Counted from the first letter of the stretch, positions 1 through 9,439 are shown. The stretch is 43,842 nt of DNA from Oscillospiraceae bacterium (GCA_017545185.1 JAFWQJ010000024.1:1-43842), one strand, 5' to 3'. Made by a program: numbers and translations. The notes: a model not told the origin generated them from the letters alone.

Positions 1-1
1 G

Positions 2-175
2 GAAAGCGCAACTAGACTGGAGATCACATTCAAGAGCGGTGACACGATCACCTACCGCGAAGGCGAATGGGATGACTACGGCTATGACGGCAAGGCGATC
101 TGTGTGAAGCTGAAAGGCGCGTGGATCGGCATTTACAACTTTGACCATGTGTTCAGTGTCGAGCTGAAACCGTAA
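2..175 (+). CDS. C-terminal part of a small phage-type hypothetical protein
   Basis: An open frame enters from the left edge and stops with TAA at 173-175, giving about 57 residues and no start in the window. The visible part is rich in aromatic and charged residues (it contains GEWDDYGYDGKAI and ends in FSVELKP). I recognise no enzyme motif. It sits just upstream of a truncated phage HNH gene in the same direction, and short proteins of this kind commonly precede HNH genes in Firmicute prophages, so a phage origin is inferred from context only. Confidence 0.5.
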   Translation, partial: ESATRLEITFKSGDTITYREGEWDDYGYDGKAICVKLKGAWIGIYNFDHVFSVELKP

Positions 176-188
176 CAGAATACACACC

Positions 189-216
189 AAGCACTCTGCA
201 AAGGGTGCTTTTTTCA
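189..216 (+). terminator. short hairpin followed by T run
   Basis: AAGCAC pairs with GTGCTT across a loop of about ten bases and is followed by TTTTTT. It lies between the phage fragment ending at 175 and the HNH remnant starting at 236. The stem is short, so this is a weak call. Confidence 0.4.
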
Positions 217-235
217 TGCCCGAAAGGAGAACACC

Positions 236-406
236 ATGCCGAACGGAGCAAGAGCCAGACCGAACCTGCGCCCGGATCACAACGGTCCGCAGCGCGCGCA
301 GTTCGAGTCGAACAAGAAGAAAATCTATGCCACGCAGAAGATCTGCGGCATTTGCGGCAAGCCGGTTGACTTCCGGCTGAAATTCCCGCATCCGCTCTCT
401 GCGTGA
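236..406 (+). pseudogene. truncated phage HNH endonuclease (N-terminal part only)
   Basis: ATG at 236 follows a good ribosome site (GAAAGGAG). The 56-residue product has an Asn/Arg-rich N-terminus and then the pattern KICGICGKPVDF, the first CxxC zinc knuckle of phage HNH endonucleases found near terminase genes. In complete relatives the segment reading KFPHPLSA is followed by the catalytic DHI and the HNH core with a second CxxC. Here a TGA occurs straight after PLSA, and I see no catalytic His-Asn-His downstream, so the gene is cut off and inactive. Phage tail remnants also lie near the right end of the window, so both flanks carry phage debris. Confidence 0.75.
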
Positions 407-440
407 TGCGCACATTTCTGCACATATCAATTGTCTGTTA

Positions 441-469
441 TTGCATTTTCCCGCGCCGCGTGATATAAT
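441..469 (+). promoter_or_regulatory. promoter of addBA
   Basis: TTGCAT (441-446) and TATAAT (464-469) are separated by 17 bp, 41 bp upstream of the addB start. This is a near-consensus vegetative promoter. Confidence 0.75.
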
Positions 470-510
470 AGTATTATCATACCGAAACACACGGAAAGGG
501 AGGGAACCTC

Positions 511-3500
511 ATGCTGCATTTGCTGCTGGGCGGCGCAGGCTGCGGAAAATCCGAGGCACTCATCACAGAGATCAGGCGCGCCGCGGACGCCGGTCTGGAT
601 GTCCGCACATTGGTACCGGAGCCGTTTTCCTATACGTATGACAAGCGGCTGTACGACCGGCTCGGCGCGGCGGGCTTCAACCGCATCCGGACGGGAAGCT
701 TCCGCAGCCTGACCGCGGAGATCCTCGGCGCGATCGCCGCTGCCCCGCGGGACGCCGCCGATGACGTCGCAAAGACCGTTGTGCTGCACCGTCTGCTGCG
801 CAGGCTCGGTAAGGGTCATGTGCTGCGATTCTACGGCCGTCAGACCGACAAGCCCGCGTTCCTCGCGGAGATGCAGGCGCAGCTTTCCGAGCTGATGCAG
901 TCCGGCCATACGCCGGAGGAGCTGATGCAGGCCGCGGCCGATACCGCGGAGCAGAACGGCGTGCTCTCGGAAAAGCTTTCGGATATTGCGCGTATTTTCG
1001 CGGATTATCTTTCCGAGCTGGAGACGCTCGGCCTGCGTGATGTGCTGAGCGATCCGCTGACAGCGGCTTCTGCGGCGGACGGCTCGCTGTATCTGCGCGG
1101 CGCACATATTTTTCTGGATGAGTTTGAATCCTTCACCGGCGACCAGTTCCGGATGCTCGAGGTCATGCTCCGCGATGCCGCCGAGGTGTGGATCGCGCTG
1201 CGCACCGACAACATCGACGCGCCGGACTATACCCGCTTTGACGCGGTCAACGAGACGGGCAGAAGGCTCCGCAGACTGGCAAAGGAGCAGAACCTCGAAA
1301 CCGAAACAAAGCTGTTTGAAACGCAGTACCGCTATGCGGACAAGTCGCTGGCGCACCTGAGCCGGTATCTGTTCGATACGCAGGCGCCGGCCTATCCGGG
1401 CGTCCCTGCGGTGACGGTCTGCGAGGCGCGGGACGCGACGCTCGAGGCGGAATACTGCGCCGCACAGATCCGGCAGCTGCTGATGCAGGGGAATGTCCGC
1501 TGCGCCGATATCATGGTCGTGATGCACGATCTGGCGGGCTACGGCTCTTTGCTGGAGGCGGCGTTTGAACGCTACGAGATCCCGTATTTCATGGACCTGC
1601 GCCGCAGCGTGCTGCATACCGCCGTGATGAAGCTGCCGGAGGCGCTGCTCGGGCTGATGCACCGGACGAATACCGAACACATCCTGCTGCTGCTGAAAAC
1701 GCAGCTGAGCCCGCTGCATCCCGCGGAGGCGGCAGATCTTGAAAATTACGCATATACATGGGATATCGAGGGCTTCCAGTGGGAAAAGCCCTTCCGCACG
1801 GAGGACGACCCGGACGGCCGTTATGAGGCGATCCGGCAGAAGCTGATCCCGCCGATCCTGCACGCACGGCGGATCGCGAAGCAGTCTGACGGCGAGCCGG
1901 TCTCCGGCGCAAAGCTCTGCGAGGCGCTCTACCGCTGCATGGAGGACATGGGGATCCCAGCCCGCGTCGGCGGACTGGCTTCGCATCTGTATGACAGCGG
2001 CGATGTTGCGGGCGGACGCGCACTCCGGCGGCTCTGGAACCGCTTTACCGAGCTGCTTGACGCGATGCATGACGCACTCGGCGAGACCCCGCTGACCCCG
2101 CCGCAGCTCTCCGAGCTGATGACCGCGGTGCTGCGGAACAATCAGATCCCCGTGCCGCCGCAGACGCTCGATGCGGTCACGGTGCAGAGTGCCGCCGCCG
2201 CCCGCTACGACGCGCCGAAGATCGTGTTCGTGCTTGGCGTGAATGAAGGCGTATTCCCGGCGGATATCAGCGCGGACGGCTTCTTCTCCGAGCAGGAGCG
2301 TGCGCTGCTGAAAACGCATAATGTCGAGCTTTCGCGTTCCGTGCGCGACCTTTGCGCCGATGAACGCCTGATCGTATATAAAACGCTGTCGGCACCCTCG
2401 GAGCGGCTCTGGCTCTGCTATCCGACCGCGAGTGAGAGCGGCAGCAGACTGGTGCCGTCCGCGCTGCTCGAAGAAGTGCGCAAGCTGCTGCCCGCAACGG
2501 CAGTCCCGCCGTATTTTCAGCATGCGGATAAAATGGGCGCGGGCTTTTATGTCTCCACAAAAGCGGCGGCCTATTACAGCTTCGTGCAGGACTATTCCGT
2601 CACCCCGACCGAGCGCGAGACCGTCCGCAGCCTGCTGGCTTCGATGCCGGAGGAGGCTGCAAGACTGGAACGTCTCCGCAGGACGGCCGACCCCGGACGT
2701 CTGCGCGTGAACGACCGCCGTCTGATGAAGCAGCTCACCGGCAGCGAGCTGCGCGTCTCCGCAACACAGATCGAGAACACGATCAAATGCCCGTTCATGG
2801 GCTTCTGCGCGAACGGCCTGCGGCTGTATCAGCGGCGGAAGAATAACCTGAACCCGCTGTCTGCGGGCAATCTGGTGCATTACTGCATGGAGCGGCTGTT
2901 CCGGGAGCACCCGGAGCGGGACGACTTCCTTGCGATGACGCAGGCCGATCTGCGGGCGCACGCAAAGCACTGTGCGGAGGATTATCTGACGCAGGAGCTG
3001 GGCGGCAGAGAGGGCAGGCCGCACCGGATGATGCAGCAGTATGACCGGATGACGAACCGCATGACTGCGCTGCTGCTGCATACGCAGGAGGAAATGCGGC
3101 AGTCACAGTTTGTGCCGGACGCCTGCGAGCTGGTCATCGGCCGGGTGCAGGATGAAGCGGGCATCTCCCCGTTCCGCCTGACGCTGCCGGACGGCACTGT
3201 GCTCTGTCTGAACGGCAAGATCGACCGCGTGGATATCACGGAGCAGGACGGCAGACGCTATCTGCGCATCGTGGATTATAAGACCGGCAAAAAGCAGTTC
3301 TTCCTCGGGGATATCTACTACGGGCTGAATCTGCAGATGCTGCTGTATCTGTTTGCGCTGCTGGACGATCCGGCGGAGTATCCGGATGCGGCACCGGCGG
3401 GCGTGCTGTATATGCCCTCCGGAACGCCGGAGGCGCAGAAGCGCGAGGAAATGAAGCCGGTCGCGGAATATTTCAGTCAGTATTTCCGCATGAGCGGCAC

Positions 3501-3912
3501 GGTGCTGCTTGACCGCGGCATCCTGACGAAAATGGAGGAAACGCTCGCAGGTGTGTATATTCCGGTGAAGGCTTCCGGCGAGGACGACGGCACCGGAACA
3601 CCGAAGCTGACGAAGGACTCGCAGGTCTTTACGGCGGAGCAGCTGAAACGGCTCCGCGGCTATGCGGAGGAAGTCGTGCGGGAATGCGCCGCGAAGTACG
3701 CGGAGGGCGACGTCGCCCCCAGCCCGATGCGCGGCGGCACGGCGGAGTATTACGCGGATGCCTGCGCCTACTGTCCGTACCGGAGTCTCTGCGGCGTGAC
3801 CGAGGACGACACGGAGCGGATGCGCAAAGCGATCCCGAAAAAGGAAGCGGAGGCTGCCATGCTGGCGGTCATGAACGGAGAGGAGGGCGAAGGCGATGGC
3901 ATGGACACCTGA
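511..3912 (+). CDS. addB: AddB, ATP-dependent helicase/deoxyribonuclease subunit B
   Basis: This is the B subunit of the AddAB double-strand-break repair nuclease (the RecBCD counterpart of Firmicutes), which resects DNA ends for RecA loading. The 1133-residue length fits the family. The Walker A motif GGAGCGKS is at residues 7-14. The C-terminal RecB-like nuclease domain carries IDRVD and the DYK motif (D922, K924). Four cysteines, C760 and then C1085, C1088 and C1094 (CX2CX5C), match the iron-sulfur staple that closes the AddB nuclease domain. The start at 511 follows GGAGGG. The 3' end overlaps addA by 17 bases, indicating translational coupling. All expected nuclease residues that I checked are present. 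Confidence 0.95.
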   Translation: MLHLLLGGAGCGKSEALITEIRRAADAGLDVRTLVPEPFSYTYDKRLYDRLGAAGFNRIRTGSFRSLTAEILGAIAAAPRDAADDVAKTVVLHRLLRRLGKGHVLRFYGRQTDKPAFLAEMQAQLSELMQSGHTPEELMQAAADTAEQNGVLSEKLSDIARIFADYLSELETLGLRDVLSDPLTAASAADGSLYLRGAHIFLDEFESFTGDQFRMLEVMLRDAAEVWIALRTDNIDAPDYTRFDAVNETGRRLRRLAKEQNLETETKLFETQYRYADKSLAHLSRYLFDTQAPAYPGVPAVTVCEARDATLEAEYCAAQIRQLLMQGNVRCADIMVVMHDLAGYGSLLEAAFERYEIPYFMDLRRSVLHTAVMKLPEALLGLMHRTNTEHILLLLKTQLSPLHPAEAADLENYAYTWDIEGFQWEKPFRTEDDPDGRYEAIRQKLIPPILHARRIAKQSDGEPVSGAKLCEALYRCMEDMGIPARVGGLASHLYDSGDVAGGRALRRLWNRFTELLDAMHDALGETPLTPPQLSELMTAVLRNNQIPVPPQTLDAVTVQSAAAARYDAPKIVFVLGVNEGVFPADISADGFFSEQERALLKTHNVELSRSVRDLCADERLIVYKTLSAPSERLWLCYPTASESGSRLVPSALLEEVRKLLPATAVPPYFQHADKMGAGFYVSTKAAAYYSFVQDYSVTPTERETVRSLLASMPEEAARLERLRRTADPGRLRVNDRRLMKQLTGSELRVSATQIENTIKCPFMGFCANGLRLYQRRKNNLNPLSAGNLVHYCMERLFREHPERDDFLAMTQADLRAHAKHCAEDYLTQELGGREGRPHRMMQQYDRMTNRMTALLLHTQEEMRQSQFVPDACELVIGRVQDEAGISPFRLTLPDGTVLCLNGKIDRVDITEQDGRRYLRIVDYKTGKKQFFLGDIYYGLNLQMLLYLFALLDDPAEYPDAAPAGVLYMPSGTPEAQKREEMKPVAEYFSQYFRMSGTVLLDRGILTKMEETLAGVYIPVKASGEDDGTGTPKLTKDSQVFTAEQLKRLRGYAEEVVRECAAKYAEGDVAPSPMRGGTAEYYADACAYCPYRSLCGVTEDDTERMRKAIPKKEAEAAMLAVMNGEEGEGDGMDT

Positions 3913-6900
3913 ACAGTCTGCCGCGATCACGGCGCGGGGCGCGTCGGTCGTCGTCAGTGCGGCGGCGGGCAGCGGCAAGACCTCTGTCCTGACCGAGCGC
4001 ATCGCGGAGCTGCTTTCCGATCCCGCATATCCCGCGGAAAAAATGGTCGTCGTGACCTTCACGCGCGATGCCGCCGGTGAGGTGCGCACCCGCCTGAACA
4101 GAAAGCTCACCGAGCGCATTCTCGCCGACCCCGAAAACGCGTGGCTCCGCCGTCAGCATACGATGCTGCAGAGCGCGCATATCTCGACGATCCACAGCTT
4201 CTGCTTCTCGCTGATGCGCGAGCAGTTTGCCGCACTCGATATCTCCGCGGGCTTCCGGCAGATGGACGAGACCGAGGAACCCGATGTCCGGGCGGCGGCA
4301 GTAAAGCAGATCCTTGAGGATTTCAGCACCCGCGCGGAAACGGACGAAGCCGCAAAGGCGGAGCAGAGGCTGCTGCTCGATGCATTCTGCACCGGCAGCG
4401 ATCAGCCGCTGGAGGAGCTGATCCTCTCGCTGTTCGAGCTTTCCGACCAGACACCGTTCGGGGAATATCTGCTGGACGATGCGGCGGCGGCCTGCGAATC
4501 CGGCGCGATCCGGGAGCAGGTCTGTGCGGCACTGACAGAGCAGCTTGACGAGAGCCTTTCGCTCTATGCAAAGGCGATAGAATATGCGCAGCAGATCGAA
4601 GCGGAAAAGGTCATTGCGACGCTGCAGGACGAGATCACGCAGATCGAAGCGGTCCGGAATGCGGTGCCGGACGGCGATCTCGCACGGCTCGGGACGCTGA
4701 TGCTGCAGGTAAAGGGCGGGCGTCTGACGCTCCCGAAAAAGGCTCCGCAGACCGGTGCCTGCATCAAGGCGCTGCGGAAACATGCGCTGGACAGCTTCAA
4801 AGCCCTGCGGGATGACTGGGCGGTGCCGCTGCAGTTTGCGGAAAGCGATCTGCCGCGCCATGCAAAGATCCTGCGGGCACTTTCCGGACTGGTCAGCGCG
4901 TTCTCCGATGAGCTGATGCGCCGCAAAAAGGAGCGCAATGCGTTCGGCTTCGGGGATGCGATGACGATGACGCTCTCCCTTCTTGCAAAGCGTGAGCCGG
5001 ACGGCAGCATCACGAAAACGCCGCTCGCGGAGCAGCTTTCGCAGCAGTATGCCTGCATCATGATCGACGAGTTCCAGGATTCGGACGACCAGCAGGATCT
5101 CATTTTCCGGATGCTCTCCCGCGGCGGGGACGCGTCAAGATACGGCGACAATCTGTTCGTCGTCGGCGACAGCAAGCAGTGCATTTACCGTTTCCGCAAT
5201 GCGAATCCCGAAAATTTTTACCGTGCGATGCGCGAGGGCGCGGCCTATCAGAGCCCGCAGCTGACCGAAAACACCTGCATTCTCCTGAACAAGAATTTCC
5301 GGAGCGCGCAGGAGGTCGTGGACGTCGTCAATCATGTGTTCCGGCAGCTCATGACCGAGCAGGTCGGCGAGATCCGCTACGACGAAACGCAGGAGCTGGT
5401 GCGCGGCGCGGAATACCCGGAGGCGCGGCGGCCTGCGGAGATCGTCATGATCCCGCAGAGCGGAACGTCTGCGCGGGAAGCGCCTGCGTACATCGCGGAG
5501 CGCATTGCGCAGCACCTTGCAAACGGGACGCCCGTCCGCTGCGAGGACGGCAGTCTGCGCCCGTGCGAGCCGCGGGACTTCCTGATCCTGATGCGCAACG
5601 GCACGCATTTTGCGGACTATGCCGCGGCACTGACCGCACGCAGCGTGCCGGTATGTTCGCTGGAGCAGAAGGGCTATCTGCAGTCGCCGGAGATCATGCT
5701 GCTGCTGGATATCCTGCGGGCGGTCGATAACCCGCTGCTGGAGATCCCGGTCGCGGCGGCGATGCTTTCCCCGATGATCGGCTTTACGCTGGACGAGCTG
5801 GTCGAAGTGCGGCTCTATGACAGAAAGAACAACCTGTTCCGCGCCATGACGAAAATGCGGCAGGATGCGGAAAGCGGCGAACTGCAGCCGGACGCTGAAC
5901 TGCTCGGCAAGATCACGGCGTTCCTTGAGTTTCTCGAATCCATGCGGCTCTGCTCGGCAATGGACACGCCGGAGCAGCTGATCCGGCGCATTTACCGGCA
6001 GACCGATTTTCTCGGGCTGATGCAGATGTCCGCGGGCGGCGCACAGAAAAAGGCGAATCTCCGTGCGCTGATCTCTTATGCACGCAGCTTTGAGGAAAAC
6101 CGCGGCGGCGGGCTCTCGGCATTTCTGCGGTATCTGGACGGCTTCCTTGAGCGCAAAAGCGATCTGAAGGGCGGCGGCGTCCCGGCGGGAACGGAGAACG
6201 TCGTCCGGCTGATGACCGTGCACGGCTCGAAGGGTCTGGAAGCGCCGTTCGTGATCCTTGCGGACACCGGACATGCCTTCTCCGCGGAGGACGCGCGCAG
6301 GCTGTTCCAGTATCACCGGAGCAGCGGCATCGGGTTCCGGCTGCATGACCCCGAAACGCACAGCGTCGGCCGGTCGCTGCCGTGGGTGCTGATCTATGCG
6401 CGGAACCGCAGGGAGACCGTCAGCGAGGAGCTGCGCCTGCTCTATGTCGCAATGACGAGAGCGCGGGAATATCTGATCATCGGCCTGCCGTATACGAACA
6501 AGACCGGCGAAAAGCTTGCGGCGATCGCAGCGGAGCAGCTTGCCTTCGGCGGGCAGACCGATACCCTGACGAAAACGGCAAACAGCTTTTCCGCGTGGCT
6601 TTATATGGCACTGGTGCGGAATCCCGCCTGCGAGCCGCTCCGGCGGATGTTCGGGCTGGAATGCGGCTCCGATGAAAAGCAGCCGTTCCTGCCGGTTGTG
6701 ATCTGTGCAGATGAGCTGCCGGAAACAGAAGAAGAAACGCTCCCGCAGGCGGCTGCCGCGGCACAGGCAGACGCTGAACTGCTCGCGCAGCTGGAACGTC
6801 AGTGCAGCTGGCGGTATGAGAGCCGGCTTGCCTCGCTGACCGCGAAATACGGCGTTTCGGAGCTTGCAAAGGCGGAGGATTTCTCTGCGCCGCTCAGAAG

Positions 6901-7453
6901 GCCGCAGTTTGTCCGTGAGCAGCACGGGCTTTCCGGCGCAGAGCGCGGCACCGCGGTGCATACCTTTATGCAGTATGCGGATTTTGCAGCAGCAGCGGAC
7001 GATCTGGCAGCGGAGATCGACCGGCTGGAAGCAAACGGCAGACTGACCGCCCGTCAGGCGCAGGCTGTCCGGAAAAGCAGCATCGGGCGTTTCTTTGCAT
7101 CGGAGCTGTATCAGCGGATCGCGAACGCGGAAAAGGTCTGGCGGGAGCAGAAATTCACGGTGCGCCTGCGCGATCTGACGCTGACGGGGCCGCTGGAACA
7201 GCTCGGCAGAGATTATGCCGGGACAGACGGTATGCTGATCGGCATTATGGACTTGGTCTTTGCGGAATCTGACGGCATCGTGCTGGTCGATTACAAGACT
7301 GACCGCGCTGCAAATGCGGAGGCACTGCTCGAACAGTACACCGAGCAGATCCGGCTTTATGCGGAGGCACTGCATCTGCTGTTTTCCAAGCCCGTCAAGG
7401 CATGTTATCTTTATTCGGTCACGCTGAACAGGACCGTTCCTGTTACATTATGA
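3896..7453 (+). CDS. addA: AddA, ATP-dependent helicase/nuclease subunit A
   Basis: This is the UvrD-like (SF1) helicase-nuclease partner of AddB. Its 1185 residues show a Q motif (TPEQSAAI, residues 4-11), Walker A AAAGSGKT (22-29), Walker B IDEFQD (390-395), motif V MTVHGSKGLE, motif VI LLYVAMTRARE and a C-terminal RecB-family nuclease with VDYKTD (D1132, K1134). The ATG at 3896 lies inside the end of addB behind GGAGGGCG, so the two subunits are coupled. The SIR2 gene begins 25 bp after the stop, and I see no terminator between them, so the three probably share a transcript. Confidence 0.95.
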   Translation: MAWTPEQSAAITARGASVVVSAAAGSGKTSVLTERIAELLSDPAYPAEKMVVVTFTRDAAGEVRTRLNRKLTERILADPENAWLRRQHTMLQSAHISTIHSFCFSLMREQFAALDISAGFRQMDETEEPDVRAAAVKQILEDFSTRAETDEAAKAEQRLLLDAFCTGSDQPLEELILSLFELSDQTPFGEYLLDDAAAACESGAIREQVCAALTEQLDESLSLYAKAIEYAQQIEAEKVIATLQDEITQIEAVRNAVPDGDLARLGTLMLQVKGGRLTLPKKAPQTGACIKALRKHALDSFKALRDDWAVPLQFAESDLPRHAKILRALSGLVSAFSDELMRRKKERNAFGFGDAMTMTLSLLAKREPDGSITKTPLAEQLSQQYACIMIDEFQDSDDQQDLIFRMLSRGGDASRYGDNLFVVGDSKQCIYRFRNANPENFYRAMREGAAYQSPQLTENTCILLNKNFRSAQEVVDVVNHVFRQLMTEQVGEIRYDETQELVRGAEYPEARRPAEIVMIPQSGTSAREAPAYIAERIAQHLANGTPVRCEDGSLRPCEPRDFLILMRNGTHFADYAAALTARSVPVCSLEQKGYLQSPEIMLLLDILRAVDNPLLEIPVAAAMLSPMIGFTLDELVEVRLYDRKNNLFRAMTKMRQDAESGELQPDAELLGKITAFLEFLESMRLCSAMDTPEQLIRRIYRQTDFLGLMQMSAGGAQKKANLRALISYARSFEENRGGGLSAFLRYLDGFLERKSDLKGGGVPAGTENVVRLMTVHGSKGLEAPFVILADTGHAFSAEDARRLFQYHRSSGIGFRLHDPETHSVGRSLPWVLIYARNRRETVSEELRLLYVAMTRAREYLIIGLPYTNKTGEKLAAIAAEQLAFGGQTDTLTKTANSFSAWLYMALVRNPACEPLRRMFGLECGSDEKQPFLPVVICADELPETEEETLPQAAAAAQADAELLAQLERQCSWRYESRLASLTAKYGVSELAKAEDFSAPLRRPQFVREQHGLSGAERGTAVHTFMQYADFAAAADDLAAEIDRLEANGRLTARQAQAVRKSSIGRFFASELYQRIANAEKVWREQKFTVRLRDLTLTGPLEQLGRDYAGTDGMLIGIMDLVFAESDGIVLVDYKTDRAANAEALLEQYTEQIRLYAEALHLLFSKPVKACYLYSVTLNRTVPVTL

Positions 7454-7478
7454 TGATACACAGAAGGAGGTTTTATTC

Positions 7479-8198
7479 ATGACAGCGACCATTGAACAGC
7501 TGCGCGAGGCAGTACAGAAGGCAAAGACCGTCGTATTCTTCGGCGGCGCGGGCGTTTCGACCGAAAGCGGCATCCCGGATTTCCGGAGCGTGGACGGCCT
7601 GTACAATCAGAAGTATGACTATCCGCCGGAGACGATCCTCAGCCACACATTCTTTATGCGGCATCCGGAGGAGTTCTACCGCTTCTATCACGACAAGCTC
7701 CTCTCCCATGACGCGCAGCCGAATGCGGCACATAAAAAGCTGGCGGAATGGGAGCAGCAGGGCAAGCTGAATGCGGTCATCACGCAGAACATTGACGGGC
7801 TGCATCAGGCGGCGGGCAGCAAAAAGGTGCTCGAGCTGCACGGCAGCGTCCTGCGCAATCACTGTATGCAGTGCAACCGTTTCTATGATGTGGAAACGGT
7901 CAAGGCGGCAAAATGCGTGCCGTACTGCGAGCACTGCGGCGGCATTATCAAGCCGGACGTCGTGCTTTATGAGGAATCGCTCGACAATGACGTCATGGAC
8001 GAGGCCGTGCGCTGCATCCGCGAGGCCGACATGATGATCATCGGCGGCACCTCGCTCGCGGTGTATCCGGCGGCGGGACTGATCCACTATTTCCGCGGCG
8101 ATACGCTGGCGCTGGTCAACCGTGACCCCACGCCGATGGACGCCCGCGCAGACCTTGTGCTCCATGAAAAGATCGGTGCGGTATTCTCCGCGCTTTGA
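7479..8198 (+). CDS. cobB: SIR2-family NAD-dependent protein deacylase
   Basis: Sirtuins remove acyl groups from lysine using NAD. The 239-residue protein has the NAD-binding GAGVSTESGIPDFR motif (residues 23-36), the TQNIDGLH motif (QNID at 103-106), the catalytic histidine H121 in LELHGS, and a zinc module with C129, C132, C150 and C153. The late GTSLAVYPAAGL and LVNRD segments are also typical. The ribosome site AAGGAGG lies 8 bp before the ATG. The gene follows addA by 25 bp. The location gives no clue to its substrate; in gut Firmicutes such genes are often lone members of unrelated operons. Confidence 0.93.
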   Translation: MTATIEQLREAVQKAKTVVFFGGAGVSTESGIPDFRSVDGLYNQKYDYPPETILSHTFFMRHPEEFYRFYHDKLLSHDAQPNAAHKKLAEWEQQGKLNAVITQNIDGLHQAAGSKKVLELHGSVLRNHCMQCNRFYDVETVKAAKCVPYCEHCGGIIKPDVVLYEESLDNDVMDEAVRCIREADMMIIGGTSLAVYPAAGLIHYFRGDTLALVNRDPTPMDARADLVLHEKIGAVFSAL

Positions 8199-8216
8199 CG
8201 GCAGAAGCGGCTTTTT
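8188..8216 (+). terminator. possible terminator after the SIR2 gene
   Basis: An imperfect stem formed by CCGCGCTT and AAGCGG is followed by CTTTTTCC. It overlaps the last codons of the SIR2 gene and precedes a new strong promoter at 8273. Confidence 0.45.
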
Positions 8217-8272
8217 CCGTATGAACAGCATTCTGTAACACAGCTGATACCGGACTGTCACCAGAATTTCAC

Positions 8273-8301
8273 TTGACTTTTTCGGCGTAATTGTGTATAA
8301 T
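8273..8301 (+). promoter_or_regulatory. promoter of the cohesin-like lipoprotein gene
   Basis: TTGACT (8273-8278) and TATAAT (8296-8301) are separated by 17 bp. The match to a vegetative promoter is close to consensus, and the transcript would have a leader of about 70 bases. Confidence 0.85.
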
Positions 8302-8375
8302 GGGACAGAGGGCGGGGCGTAGCCCTGATCGTCCCGAGGCGGACGGAATGGAAAAACGGAAAGGAGCCTTTGGCT

Positions 8376-9308
8376 ATGAACAAAATGAAAAGACTGACTG
8401 CAGCACTGCTTGCTGCAATGGTCATCCTGCCGATGTCTGCGTGCGGAGAGAAGATCACGAACAACAGCACGGCGGATAATTCTGCAGGCGACAATCAGAC
8501 CCCCGGCGATAATAACAACGCTGCCGATCCGAACGGCGGAAACGGCGGCGAAGCAAACGGCAACGACGGCGGAAATGCGGAAGCAAATCCGGACGTGCAG
8601 ATGTTTGACAAGAACGTCGTCGTCGGTGACGACGGCAGCCAGAACCAGGCACTGTCCTTCAGCCAGAATTTCAATGACAACTCTGCGGTCAACGTACCGT
8701 TCCGCGGTGAGGACGGCAACTACTATGTCGCAAAGACCGATATCAACGGCAACGCGGCTGTTGACGGCAACGGCGAGACCCAGACCGATGTCTACAAGGA
8801 CACGGGTAAGATGGAATACCAGCTCAACTATACGCCGTCGATCAAGAGCTATCAGGCACTGTGGCTGGATATCTCCCAGAAGGCAGACTTTGTCTTTGAC
8901 GGCAATCTGCTCGAATATGAGGTAAAGGTCGCGGACGACGCACCGGACGGCATCTATCCGGTCGAGGTCTACTACACCGACTTCTCCAATTACAGCGCAA
9001 ATACCGATGACAACGCTGCAAAGCTGCGCGATGTCGATATGATCAAGGGTTATATCTGTGTCAACAAGGACGCGCCGGAGGCAGAAAAGCCCGGCGACAA
9101 GATGACCATTTCCGCGGAGTCGATCTCCGTGAAGCCCGGCGATACCGCCCGCTTCAATGTACGTCTGGACAACAACCCCGGCATCGTTGCATTTGTTGTG
9201 CGTCTGCATTATGACAGCAACATCATCACGGTCAACAAGGCCGCTGCGGGCAGCGAGCTCGGCAAGCGCGCAAGACTGACCACGAATATGCTCGACGACG
9301 AGGAGTAA
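8376..9308 (+). CDS. secreted lipoprotein with cohesin-like half modules
   Basis: The ATG at 8376, 9 bp after AAGGAG, is preferred over a TTG two codons upstream. The 310-residue product has a lipoprotein signal ending in LPMSAC with lipidated C23, then a long Asn/Gly/Asp linker up to about residue 70. Residues 161-229 (ALWLDIS, LLEYEVKVADDAPDG, YPVEVYYTDFSN, IKGYICV) resemble the second half of a type I cohesin. Residues 245-290 (ESISVKPGDTARFNVRL, NNPGIVAFVVRLHYDS) resemble the first half of a cohesin. The halves are thus in reversed order relative to a normal cohesin. A role as a surface anchor for dockerin proteins or other ligands is inferred. The domain match is by eye, and the protein could be a degenerate adhesin. 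Confidence 0.65.
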   Translation: MNKMKRLTAALLAAMVILPMSACGEKITNNSTADNSAGDNQTPGDNNNAADPNGGNGGEANGNDGGNAEANPDVQMFDKNVVVGDDGSQNQALSFSQNFNDNSAVNVPFRGEDGNYYVAKTDINGNAAVDGNGETQTDVYKDTGKMEYQLNYTPSIKSYQALWLDISQKADFVFDGNLLEYEVKVADDAPDGIYPVEVYYTDFSNYSANTDDNAAKLRDVDMIKGYICVNKDAPEAEKPGDKMTISAESISVKPGDTARFNVRLDNNPGIVAFVVRLHYDSNIITVNKAAAGSELGKRARLTTNMLDDEE

Positions 9309-9367
9309 TCTCTCACCATTGTTCAATTACCTGCATTGCAGGTGTGAAACCTCCAATTATAGAGAAG

Positions 9368-9405
9368 GGCCGGAAGCAGCATTGCTGTATCCGGTCTTTT
9401 TCTGT
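9368..9405 (+). terminator. intrinsic terminator after the lipoprotein gene
   Basis: GGCCGGAAGCAGC pairs with GCTGTATCCGGTC around a short loop and is followed by TTTTTCTGTTTT. It lies about 60 bp after the stop at 9308. Confidence 0.75.
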
Positions 9406-9439
9406 TTTCAGGGGAGCTCTTGTGCAATACGGCAAAAAC

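Noticed and set aside
427-3081. Long open frame on the minus strand opposite addB (similar ones lie opposite addA, lon, tig and the nad genes)
   Set aside because: The predicted product is rich in His, Arg and Gln with no family motifs, and the opposite strand encodes a protein with clear domains. GC-rich codon use leaves antisense frames open.
9368-9392. GGAAGCAGC motif reminiscent of the signal recognition particle RNA loop
   Set aside because: The surrounding bases form an ordinary terminator hairpin with a T run, without the conserved SRP helix flanks.
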